Source: an uncultured Collinsella sp. (GTDB taxonomy: Bacteria; Actinomycetota; Coriobacteriia; Coriobacteriales; Coriobacteriaceae). From it: 5,747 nt of DNA. A program made the position numbers and the translations under genes. Each line of letters opens with the position of its first letter. Within the stretch, counting starts at the first letter, position 1. Location of the stretch: assembly GCA_900548495.1 (NCBI GenBank), contig URKT01000106.1, positions 1-5,747 on the forward strand. The letters run 5' to 3'. Below are positions 1-5,225 of this stretch, piece after piece. The notes beneath the pieces were generated by a model that saw only the letters and a program-made list of their open reading frames with translations, did no database searches and was not told the origin of the DNA.

Positions 1-13
1 GTATAAGAGACAG
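1..13. other. Residual Tn5/Nextera mosaic-end adapter
   Basis: The first 13 bases, GTATAAGAGACAG, are identical to the last 13 bases of the 19-bp Tn5 mosaic end used in Nextera/tagmentation libraries. They sit exactly at the edge of the window, where untrimmed adapter is expected at a contig end. They place an in-frame TAA at 4-6 in front of an otherwise open reading frame. They should be treated as non-genomic. A chance 13-base match exactly at the edge is very unlikely. Confidence 0.93.
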
Positions 14-327
14 CACCCGTAGCGCCCGCCATCCCCGAGGACTTCCCCATCGATTTCGCAACCGAAGTCTCCTGCCCCGGCCCGCTTCTGCACCAGTTGT
101 CGACCTATCTCCCCTACGGCGCCGACACGCTCGGCATCGTCGGCGAGTACTACTGGATCGCCCGCGAACGCGGCACCATCGAGGCCGCGCGAAACCGCGC
201 AATCTTCCCCCTGCGCTACACGCAGGCCGGCGAGCGCCGCGAGGTTACCGTGCGCATCCGCCGCAACACCACCGGCGGTCTCGGAGCCGCCTGGGCCATC
301 GACAAGGTCGAAGCCCCGGTCGAGTAA
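14..327 (+). CDS. C-terminal part of an unrecognised protein (5'-truncated)
   Basis: The frame is open from the end of the adapter to the TAA at 325-327 and gives 103 residues. The gene is cut by the contig end; the TTG at 97 is only the first start-like codon after the artificial stop and is unlikely to be the real start. The visible part opens with a proline-rich stretch (PVAPAIPEDFP), then a compact mixed alpha/beta region containing LPYGADTLG and GEYYWIARERG. It ends in alternating-strand sequence (REVTVRIRR) and the tail AAWAIDKVEAPVE. The final 'strand - W.IDKVE' pattern is reminiscent of NTF2-like or other beta-sheet extracytoplasmic domains, but I do not recognise the family and assign no function. 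Codon use is GC-rich like the core genes and unlike the next gene. A strong hairpin follows directly, so this is the last gene of its transcript. Confidence 0.75.
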
Positions 328-368
328 AAAACGGCCTCGGATAGCCAATTGACCATCCGAGGCCGTTT
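325..368. terminator. Bidirectional intrinsic terminator between convergent genes
   Basis: A perfect 14-bp stem (329-342 with 355-368, core GGCCTCGGAT) encloses a 12-base loop. Read on the minus strand it is followed by a run of six T (complement of 326-331), a strong intrinsic terminator for the lipoprotein gene ending at 382. On the plus strand the stem ends in TTT and then GAATTC, a weaker U-tract that could still end the upstream partial gene, whose stop codon is immediately before the stem. Confidence 0.88.
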
Positions 369-381
369 GAATTCAGGCCTT

Positions 382-774
382 TTAGTTGTCATCGGTGCAT
401 ATAGACACCAGAGAAGCAAGCTCATCCTCAAGTTGCGGAGCAAAGTATCTAAAAGAAACCTGCGCTCCAGTCGATATCGACTCAATCATATTCGCAGCAT
501 TATCTGAAACTCGGTACGATGCAGTTTCACCTGTCTTCAAATCCTCTATTGAGCAGACAGCGTCTTCAGCATCAATCGACCTAAGCACGCCTTTTCCTTG
601 TAACATCACATCGGCATGCCCGCCAGCTATTTCTAATGAACCTGAGTCTGTCGCAGTCACTTCTCCGGAACCTCCGCGCGATATCTCTTCCTTTGTTGAA
701 CAGCCCACCAATGAAGCCATCAGCACCAAAGACAGAGCTAGACGAATCGCCCTACTTCGAAAAAGTCGTTCCAT
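382..774 (-). CDS. Small secreted lipoprotein, beta-rich, partner of the upstream peptidase
   Basis: A 130-residue protein with a lipoprotein signal peptide: basic n-region (ERLFRSRAIR), hydrophobic core (LALSLVLMASL) and lipobox LVGC, giving lipidated Cys25 and a mature part of about 106 residues. The mature part starts with a Ser/Gly-rich linker and continues in alternating strands (GVLRSID, ASYRVSD, AQVSFRYF). This small-barrel (OB-like) pattern recalls CusF-type or DUF5666-type folds but lacks the CusF copper ligands. Two further cysteines (74 and 126) could form a disulfide. In-frame ATGs also exist at 786 (AGAG five bases upstream) and 801; 774 was chosen because it gives a normal-length signal peptide and the smallest overlap (23 nt) with the upstream gene, but the Shine-Dalgarno support is weak for all three. 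The overlap suggests translational coupling and a shared job. Function unknown; an inhibitor or immunity role towards the peptidase is only a hypothesis. Confidence 0.72.
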   Translation of the reverse strand: MERLFRSRAIRLALSLVLMASLVGCSTKEEISRGGSGEVTATDSGSLEIAGGHADVMLQGKGVLRSIDAEDAVCSIEDLKTGETASYRVSDNAANMIESISTGAQVSFRYFAPQLEDELASLVSICTDDN

Positions 775-1879
775 AAGTCCACGCATAATAGCTCTGATCA
801 TACTTCAGGAAGGATAAAGATGAATTCCAGCCGTCCGCTATGCCAATCATCTGCCTTGTCTCTCCAGTTTTCTTACCAGTAAGTGTGGCGTAAGCCTCCG
901 CTGTTACAGAATGGGCTGATCCGTTGTACAAACTCGCATGTAAAACATTCGGTCTATTAGAGTTAATCTCATTTTGAATGCTCGCGATAGCCGGAGAGGA
1001 GACAGTGCGGGCGATAAGAGTACTTCCTCTGCTTGCGCAGTAATTTGTAAACCCCGTTGCACAGGTTGATATCGGCGTTCCACCCAAAACAACGCCGGGA
1101 ACAGTCTGTTCTTCATCGGAAAGAGCATGGGTATTGGTGTAATTCCATATCTGCATATATTGCGAAGGGTCGCTATATAAATTGGCAATGCCATACAGTT
1201 CCGCAACGTTCGAAAAAGCTGTCACCATACAAGCATAGTGGGCGGTAAGCCTCTTAATCTCGCTTTCATCATATGACATAAACTGAGAAATGGAACGAAA
1301 TCCAGATACTGTGTAATCCTGCATTTGAGTTGCGTAAATTACAACATCGTTCCAGCTTGAAGGTTTATTCGATAAAACGACAGGCCGTCCTTCTATGGAA
1401 ACAGCCGGGATTGTTCTTCCGCAATTTGTTGTTATTGAACCGTCCAAAGATTGCACGCCGAATTCGAATGGATTGATCATTACGACTGGGTTATTGAACG
1501 AATAAGACTCGACACCAAGATCTCCTCCCCGATCCATAGGGCTGACTAAGCCGTCTCCAAAACGATATCCCGTAAGTATTTCATCATCTGAAGCATCTAA
1601 AACCAAATAGCCCGCGGCTCTATTGGATGTCACAACCGGAACAATGTAACCAAGCGGGGACCCATCAACATCTACAAAAGGAATAGGGTCAGAAGGCGTA
1701 TACGAATAGCCGAGGAGTCCCTTTATATATTTATCGGCAAGCTCTTGCGCAATTTCAGAAGTAAATTGTATCTGCTCACCATCAATATTGCCCGTCGAAG
1801 CAAAAACCTCTTTCGGACGTGCGGCTAAGGCGACAATTGAAGACGCGACAAGTTGCAGAAAACGACGACGCGAAAGCAT
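752..1879 (-). CDS. Tat-exported papain/C39-fold cysteine peptidase-like protein
   Basis: A 375-residue protein. Residues 3-9 are SRRRFLQ, a near-perfect twin-arginine motif, followed by a hydrophobic segment and a likely cleavage site after VFA (27), so it is predicted to be exported folded. Residues about 38-112 (GYIVPVV, AAGYLVLDASDDEILTGY) resemble the Spi-like prodomain of C10 peptidases, where a 'G(F/Y)V(I/L)..A.D' strand is typical. The catalytic-type region has ACMVTAFSNVAELYG around Cys217, AHSVTAEAY around His323 and ADGWN at 348-352, giving a Cys/His/Asn-or-Asp order compatible with papain-like C10/C39 enzymes. The oxyanion Gln is not obvious, so activity is unproven; it could be a degenerate or non-peptidase member. 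Six cysteines lie in the mature chain. The start ATG has a weak AGAAAGAAG upstream. GC is clearly lower than in ettA (22 of 60 in 1321-1380 against 39 of 60 in 3241-3300), which suggests acquisition by transfer. It is the first gene of a two-gene unit with the overlapping lipoprotein gene. Confidence 0.72.
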   Translation of the reverse strand: MLSRRRFLQLVASSIVALAARPKEVFASTGNIDGEQIQFTSEIAQELADKYIKGLLGYSYTPSDPIPFVDVDGSPLGYIVPVVTSNRAAGYLVLDASDDEILTGYRFGDGLVSPMDRGGDLGVESYSFNNPVVMINPFEFGVQSLDGSITTNCGRTIPAVSIEGRPVVLSNKPSSWNDVVIYATQMQDYTVSGFRSISQFMSYDESEIKRLTAHYACMVTAFSNVAELYGIANLYSDPSQYMQIWNYTNTHALSDEEQTVPGVVLGGTPISTCATGFTNYCASRGSTLIARTVSSPAIASIQNEINSNRPNVLHASLYNGSAHSVTAEAYATLTGKKTGETRQMIGIADGWNSSLSFLKYDQSYYAWTYGTTFSK

Positions 1880-1935
1880 ATGTTCTTCTTTCTAGAGAAG
1901 CGACTTATAAGGTACTCCTATTCTATAATCTTTTT

Positions 1936-1947
1936 TGTAACGTTACA
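1936..1947. promoter_or_regulatory. Perfect 12-bp palindrome, candidate operator
   Basis: TGTAACGTTACA is a perfect palindrome about 57 bp upstream of the peptidase start codon, immediately upstream (on the minus strand) of the TATAGAAT box. It touches a second short palindrome, CAGTACTG (1946-1953). Position and symmetry fit a dimeric regulator's operator, but no regulator gene is next to it and the binding protein cannot be named. Confidence 0.4.
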
Positions 1948-2067
1948 GTACTGGTTATATTTCAATTCGATTTGCTTATGTCCTTGCAACCCAATGCGTC
2001 TTTACGTTTTAAACGGAATTAGAAAATCACTCATAGCAAAAACGGGCTTTAATCCCAAAGAGATGAC

Positions 2068-2084
2068 TTTGATTATGAATCAAA
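2068..2084. repeat. Perfect inverted repeat, 7-bp arms, 3-bp spacer
   Basis: TTTGATT and AATCAAA flank ATG. The core resembles a Crp/FNR box (TTGAT-N4-ATCAA) but has a five-base spacer, so it is not a standard site. It lies about 190 bp upstream of the peptidase start and about 40 bp beyond the ettA terminator. It may be an operator or chance in AT-rich DNA. Confidence 0.35.
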
Positions 2085-2122
2085 CCAGCAGCCAGGGCAT
2101 AGCTGCAGTGCAATTGCTACAA

Positions 2123-2150
2123 GAAAGGCCGCCCTTGGTGGCGGCCTTTC
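2123..2150 (-). terminator. Intrinsic terminator of ettA
   Basis: A perfect 11-bp stem (2123-2133 with 2140-2150, GAAAGGCCGCC and its complement) has a six-base loop and starts 10 bases beyond the ettA stop codon. On the minus strand the stem ends in CCTTTCTTGT, a moderate U-tract, consistent with termination of ettA. Confidence 0.85.
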
Positions 2151-2159
2151 TACTTGCTA

Positions 2160-3839
2160 CTAGTCACGCGTCAGCTTGCGGTGGATACGATGCGGCTGGG
2201 CTGCGTCCTCGCCCAGGCGCTCGATACGGTTGGCCTGATAGGCCTCAAAGTTGCCCTCAAACCAATACCAGTTGCCCGGGTTCTCGTCGGTGCCTTCCCA
2301 CGCCAGGATGTGCGTGGCAACGCGGTCCAGGAACATACGGTCGTGACTAATGACCACCGAGCAGCCCGGGAACTCGAGCAGAGCCGCCTCGAGCGAGGAC
2401 AGCGTCTCGACGTCGAGGTCGTTTGTGGGCTCGTCGAGGAGCAGTAGGTTGCCGCCCTGCTTGAGCGTGAGCGCCAGGTTCAGACGGTTGCGCTCGCCAC
2501 CGGAAAGTACGCCAGCGCGCTTCTGCTGGTCCTGGCCCTTAAAGCCAAAGCTCGCCACGTACGCGCGGCTCGGAACCTCGGTCTCGCCGACCATCATGTG
2601 GTCCAGGCCATCCGAGACGACCTCCCACAGGTTTTTATCGGGGTCGATGCCGGAACGGTTCTGGTCGACGTAAGAGATCTTGACGGTCTCGCCTACCTCG
2701 AGCTCGCCCGAAGTCAGCGGCTCCAGGCCCACGATGGTCTTGAAGAGCGTAGTCTTGCCCACACCGTTGGGGCCGATGACGCCCACGATGCCGTTACGCG
2801 GCAGGGTGAAAGAAAGGTCGTCGATGAGCACGCGGCCATCGAACTCCTTGTGCAGATGATGGGCCTCGAGCACCTTGTTGCCCAAACGCGGGCCCACAGG
2901 GATGCGGATGTCGGTCCAGTCGAGCTTCTGGCTTGCGCGGGCCTCGGCCTCCATCTCCTCGTAGCGAGCCAAACGGGCCTTGTTCTTGGCCTGACGAGCC
3001 TTGGGCGAGCTGCGCACCCACTCGAGCTCGGCCTCCATGCGCTTGGCGAGCTTGGCGTCACGGTTGCCCTGCGCCTCGATACGGGCGGCCTTGGTCTCCA
3101 GATACGTGGAGTAGTTGCCCTTGTAGGGATAAAGGTGACCGCGGTCGACCTCGCAGATCCACTCGGCAACATTATCCAGGAAGTAGCGATCGTGCGTGAC
3201 GGCAAGCACGGCACCCTGGTAGTTGTGCAGGAAATGCTCGAGCCACAGGATCGACTCGGCGTCCAGGTGGTTTGTGGGCTCGTCGAGCAGCAGCAGGTCG
3301 GGAGCCTCGAGCAACAGCTTGCACAGGGCCACGCGACGGCGCTCGCCGCCGGAAAGCACGTTAACCGGCATGTCGGAATCGGGCAGCTGCAGAGCGTCCA
3401 TGGCCTGACCGAGCTTGGAATCGATATCCCAGCCGTCGGCGGCGTCGATCTCGTCCTGGAGCTTGCCCATCTCGGCCATGAGGGCATCCATGTCGCAGTC
3501 CGGGTCGCACATCTCCTCGCCGATCTTGTTGAAGCGATCGACCTTGGCGATCATGTCGCCAAATGCCATGCGCACGTTCTCGATGACGGTCTTGTCGTCG
3601 TCGAGTGGCGGCTCCTGCTGCAGGATACCCACGGTGTAGCCGGGGGTGAGCCTGGCATCGCCGTTGGAGACCTCCTCAATGCCGGCCATGATCTTGAGCA
3701 GGGTCGACTTGCCCATACCGTTGGGGCCCACGACGCCGATCTTGGCACCGGGGTAGAAGCTCAGGGTCACGTCGTCAAGGATTACCTTGTCGCCATGGGC
3801 CTTGCGAGCCTGATACATCTGGTAGATAAACTCCGCCAT
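2160..3839 (-). CDS. ettA: EttA, energy-dependent translational throttle (ABC-F ATPase)
   Basis: A 559-residue soluble ABC-F protein with two ATPase domains and no membrane segments, the normal EttA length. ABC1: Walker A GPNGMGKST (38-46), signature LSGGE (162-166), Walker B with DEPTNHLD (186-193), switch His216 in THDRYFLD. The arm insertion lies around residues 95-140. The basic/charged inter-domain linker (PtIM) is at about 245-320 and contains EWVRSSPKARQAKNKARLAR, which contacts tRNA and rRNA in this family. ABC2: GPNGVGKTT (356-364), LSGGE (445-449), DEPTNDLD (469-476), SHDRMFLD (498-505). All catalytic elements are intact. EttA binds the ribosomal E site next to initiator tRNA and couples the first peptide bond to the ATP/ADP ratio. 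The start ATG at 3839-3837 opens with MAEFIYQMY, typical of the family, and has AAAGGA (3852-3857) 12 bases upstream. It lies between two terminators, so it is probably monocistronic. Confidence 0.96.
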   Translation of the reverse strand: MAEFIYQMYQARKAHGDKVILDDVTLSFYPGAKIGVVGPNGMGKSTLLKIMAGIEEVSNGDARLTPGYTVGILQQEPPLDDDKTVIENVRMAFGDMIAKVDRFNKIGEEMCDPDCDMDALMAEMGKLQDEIDAADGWDIDSKLGQAMDALQLPDSDMPVNVLSGGERRRVALCKLLLEAPDLLLLDEPTNHLDAESILWLEHFLHNYQGAVLAVTHDRYFLDNVAEWICEVDRGHLYPYKGNYSTYLETKAARIEAQGNRDAKLAKRMEAELEWVRSSPKARQAKNKARLARYEEMEAEARASQKLDWTDIRIPVGPRLGNKVLEAHHLHKEFDGRVLIDDLSFTLPRNGIVGVIGPNGVGKTTLFKTIVGLEPLTSGELEVGETVKISYVDQNRSGIDPDKNLWEVVSDGLDHMMVGETEVPSRAYVASFGFKGQDQQKRAGVLSGGERNRLNLALTLKQGGNLLLLDEPTNDLDVETLSSLEAALLEFPGCSVVISHDRMFLDRVATHILAWEGTDENPGNWYWFEGNFEAYQANRIERLGEDAAQPHRIHRKLTRD

Positions 3840-3930
3840 TTGCCTGTTTTATCCTTTCTACCTGCTGTTTCCCTATTCTTGATTCGCTTTAGTGGAAACG
3901 AAATAAGGAAATCAGCTCTGAAACGTAACG

Positions 3931-3957
3931 AAAAAGGGGCATGGTTGCCCACACCCC
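3931..3957 (-). terminator. Intrinsic terminator of the sdpR-sdpI-like operon
   Basis: Read on the minus strand: GGGGTGTGG, loop GCAA (a GNRA tetraloop), CCATGCCCC, then TTTTT. All nine pairs form on the minus strand if two G-U wobbles are allowed; on the plus strand the same positions are C-A mismatches, which fixes the orientation. It lies 66 bases beyond the sdpI-like stop and upstream of ettA, so it separates the two units. Confidence 0.85.
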
Positions 3958-4023
3958 CTAATACTACCTGGGAAAAGTCCCCCGGAACATACTATGAACT
4001 GCGTACGCTAGTTTTCCGCAACC
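3958..4023. other. Short 3' untranslated stretch of the sdpRI-like operon
   Basis: The 66 bases between the sdpI-like stop codon and the terminator hold no gene. The only symmetry seen is a short GCGTACGC palindrome near 3994. The remaining 3840-3930 must contain the ettA promoter on the minus strand, but no box pair there is convincing. Confidence 0.5.
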
Positions 4024-4728
4024 TTAACGAGCGGCTCGCTGCGATTTGCGCCACAGCAGATACGAGTAGACGTAGACGGCTCCGACCGAACCAAACGCCA
4101 GAACCGCAATCACCGCGGCGACGACTTCATTCGAAAGCACGCTACCCGCCACGCCCATCGCAATCAGGCCAACACCCAGCACCATAAAGCAGGCACCGCC
4201 AAAGCGCTGCGTACGGCGCCAGTTCTCGGGATCGGCAAGCGCCCAAGGCGTCTTGATACCGAGCGTATAGTTCTGCTTCACACGCGGCAAGTAGTTGCCT
4301 ACGCCGATGAACAGCAAACCGATAGCACCGGAAATCAGCACGTTGACCGAACCGACCGCCGGCACCACGCCCCAGACCGTAAGCTCTCCCAGCCAGCTTA
4401 CGGCACACATGAACAAGGTAAAGGCGATTACGAAGCCCTGATAGAACTTGCCCGAGGTTCGATATGCCTCACCTTTGGGATCGATGTGCGGCACCACGCG
4501 GAACATTGCAAGAAGTGCCAGAGGCAGCACGCCGAGCGCGGAGGCCATCCAGCTAGGGCCCCAACCGTCGACGGCGCCGTTCGCTCCCCAGTGCGTGGGA
4601 ATCTGCGCAGGCAAGCTCGGCATCACCATGAGGTGCGCTACGACATTGGCGACGCACAGAGCGACCAGCGCAATCCACACGCGCGACGATACCCCCGTGG
4701 GGTGAATGCCCTTGTTTTCGTTATTCAT
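4024..4728 (-). CDS. sdpI: SdpI/YhfL-family membrane protein (DUF1648 plus SdpI domain)
   Basis: A 234-residue polytopic membrane protein. Hydrophobic segments at about 17-35, 60-79, 97-115, 125-145, 178-196 and 201-224 predict six helices. The N-terminal half carries the DUF1648 signature PAQIPTHWGANGAVDGWG (40-57). The C-terminal half carries the SdpI signature, here GNYLPRVKQNYTLGIKTPWAL followed by ENWRRTQRFGG (144-178, split for brevity). In Bacillus subtilis, SdpI protects against the SdpC toxin and sequesters the repressor SdpR at the membrane; whether this homologue does either is inferred. The start at 4728 was preferred to the in-frame ATG at 4770 because it has AAGGTGAT just upstream and overlaps the repressor stop in the compact form ATGAATAA (8-nt overlap), indicating translational coupling. 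No sdpABC toxin genes are visible, so a general envelope or self-protection role is as likely. Confidence 0.9.
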   Translation of the reverse strand: MNNENKGIHPTGVSSRVWIALVALCVANVVAHLMVMPSLPAQIPTHWGANGAVDGWGPSWMASALGVLPLALLAMFRVVPHIDPKGEAYRTSGKFYQGFVIAFTLFMCAVSWLGELTVWGVVPAVGSVNVLISGAIGLLFIGVGNYLPRVKQNYTLGIKTPWALADPENWRRTQRFGGACFMVLGVGLIAMGVAGSVLSNEVVAAVIAVLAFGSVGAVYVYSYLLWRKSQRAAR

Positions 4729-4999
4729 CCTTATCACCTTCCGTGTTTGTAAAGCCCATAAACCAGCCAATTAAATCCTGCATGACGGTGGTGTTTAAGC
4801 TGTATACGATGTTTTGGCCATGGCGCTCGTCGGTCACCAACCCGGCGTTTTTGAGCGTCGCCAAGTGATGGCTCAACGACGGCTTACTGATATCGAAATG
4901 CTCGGCAAGCTCCCCCGCCGTGCAATTGCCCTCGCGCAGCAACTCCAAAATGCGCCGTCGCGTTGGATCGGCAAGCGCCTTAAAACCCTCTCCCGGCAT
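4721..4999 (-). CDS. ArsR-family transcriptional repressor, SdpR-like
   Basis: A 92-residue winged-helix protein. It opens with FKALADPTRRRILELLREG (6-24, the canonical ArsR first helices), has the recognition helix-turn-helix at 27-51 (TAGELAEHFDISKPSLSHHL, then ATLKNAGLV) and a beta wing at 53-68 (DERHGQNIVYSL). It lacks the ELCVCDL-type metal-binding motif and has a single cysteine, so it is not an arsenic or cadmium sensor. In sequence style and gene order it resembles SdpR, the autorepressor of sdpRI. The start at 4999 was chosen over ATGs at 5017 and 5014 because a perfect AGGAGG lies four bases upstream. It is first in an operon with the overlapping sdpI-like gene. A well-formed promoter with a symmetric element over its -35 lies just upstream and fits autorepression. 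Confidence 0.92.
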   Translation of the reverse strand: MPGEGFKALADPTRRRILELLREGNCTAGELAEHFDISKPSLSHHLATLKNAGLVTDERHGQNIVYSLNTTVMQDLIGWFMGFTNTEGDKDE

Positions 5000-5003
5000 A
5001 AGA

Positions 5004-5009
5004 CCTCCT
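5004..5009 (-). promoter_or_regulatory. Ribosome binding site of the ArsR-family gene
   Basis: AGGAGG on the minus strand, four bases before the ATG at 4999-4997. It is a full Shine-Dalgarno match and sits inside the longer open frame that starts at 5017, so it decides the start at 4999. Confidence 0.85.
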
Positions 5010-5033
5010 CTCATCATCTCTCATGACGTGCAC

Positions 5034-5062
5034 ACTATACTCAGTATTTAGATGTTTGTCTA
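5034..5062 (-). promoter_or_regulatory. Sigma-70-type promoter of the sdpR-sdpI-like operon
   Basis: On the minus strand: -35 TAGACA (5057-5062), a 17-base spacer and -10 TATAGT (5034-5039). Each hexamer matches consensus at five of six positions with ideal spacing. Transcription would start near 5027, giving a leader of about 28 nt that carries the AGGAGG site. Confidence 0.8.
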
Positions 5063-5071
5063 ACTATCTAA
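5048..5071. promoter_or_regulatory. Operator-like repeat overlapping the -35 of the sdpRI-like promoter
   Basis: TTAGA (5048-5052) and TCTAA (5059-5063) form an inverted repeat with a six-base spacer; a further TCTAA (5067-5071) gives a second, wider pairing (TTAGAT with ATCTAA, 12-base spacer). The cluster covers the -35 hexamer. The likely ligand is the ArsR-family protein encoded 50 bases downstream, by analogy with SdpR autorepression; binding is inferred. Confidence 0.6.
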
Positions 5072-5081
5072 TCTTGTACTC

Positions 5082-5117
5082 AAAAAAATAGCCGCCTCCG
5101 CGTAATGCGAAGACGGC
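5082..5117 (-). terminator. Strong minus-strand intrinsic terminator
   Basis: On the minus strand, GCCGTCTTCGC (5117-5107), loop ATTAC and GCGGAGGCGGC (5101-5091) form an 11-bp stem with two G-U wobbles, followed by TATTTTTTT (5090-5082). On the plus strand the two wobble positions become C-A mismatches and there is no T-run, so it acts on leftward transcription. It sits upstream of the arsR-type promoter, so it cannot belong to that operon. Confidence 0.85.
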
Positions 5118-5177
5118 CACTTCTCACGCTACAAACGTGTTTTAGAGTTGGCCAACCCGCTGCAACGGGTGCCATCT
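5082..5177 (-). ncRNA. Candidate small RNA of about 96 nt
   Basis: A complete transcription unit is visible in an otherwise gene-free stretch. A promoter-like pair lies at 5184-5212, the start would fall near 5177, and the strong terminator hairpin with a seven-T tract ends it near 5082. Inside, on the minus strand, GGC-ACCCG pairs with CGGGT-(TG)-GCC around a TTGCAG loop. A CACG/CGTG stem with a seven-base loop lies between that hairpin and the terminator. The perfect palindrome GTTGGCCAAC (5147-5156) overlaps the first hairpin. I match it to no known RNA family. An ATG at 5175 opens a 31-codon frame, but it runs through the terminator stem, ends in the T-tract and has no Shine-Dalgarno, so RNA is the better reading. 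Alternatively the terminator could be a relic of a lost gene or stop antisense transcripts from tcdA. Confidence 0.5.
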
Positions 5178-5183
5178 GCTTCA

Positions 5184-5212
5184 ATCTTATGCGAATCCCG
5201 ATCCCATTTCAA
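5184..5212 (-). promoter_or_regulatory. Promoter of the candidate small RNA
   Basis: On the minus strand: -35 TTGAAA (5207-5212, five of six), a 17-base spacer and -10 TAAGAT (5184-5189, four of six). It faces away from the tcdA promoter; the two -35 regions lie about 13 bases apart, making a compact divergent control region. Confidence 0.5.
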
Positions 5213-5225
5213 CAAACCCCAAGGG

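Larger units (their letters stand above)
1880..2122. other. AT-rich intergenic region upstream of the Tat peptidase gene
   Basis: This 243-base stretch between the peptidase start and the ettA terminator has no convincing gene. It is very AT-rich (16 G/C in 60 bases at 1921-1980). It must carry the peptidase promoter on the minus strand; TATAAG, TATAGA and TATAAC boxes are present, but none has a good -35 at 16-18 bases, so no promoter is called. Two perfect inverted repeats lie within it (1936-1947 and 2068-2084). Plus-strand open frames here run on into antisense of ettA and look spurious. Confidence 0.6.

Noticed and set aside
386..817. 143-codon plus-strand open frame opposite the lipoprotein gene
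   Set aside because: The minus-strand reading has a lipobox signal peptide and is coupled to its upstream gene; the plus-strand product is Ser-rich and featureless.
1853..2350. 165-codon plus-strand open frame across the AT-rich intergenic region
   Set aside because: It begins inside the Tat peptidase gene, crosses the ettA terminator hairpin and ends antisense to ettA. No ribosome site or recognisable domain is seen.
3840..3930. Possible ettA promoter boxes on the minus strand (AAGAAT, TAAAGC, TTTCCA)
   Set aside because: A promoter must exist here, but no pair of hexamers has both good matches and 16-18 base spacing, so no position is claimed.
2598..4187. 529-codon open frame on the plus strand, antisense to ettA
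   Set aside because: It is antisense to an intact, clearly recognised ettA, its product is low-complexity (rich in H, V, L, G) without family features, and it runs on through the ettA start and the terminator region. Long antisense frames are expected opposite GC-rich genes.
5139..5150. GTTTTAGAGTTG resembling the start of type II CRISPR repeats
   Set aside because: Only about ten bases match, there is a single copy, no spacers and no cas genes. It is a chance resemblance.
5080..5175. 31-codon minus-strand frame starting at the ATG at 5175
   Set aside because: It passes through the intrinsic terminator stem, ends in the T-tract and has no Shine-Dalgarno; the stretch is better explained as an RNA with a terminator. 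Only a leaderless start could rescue it.
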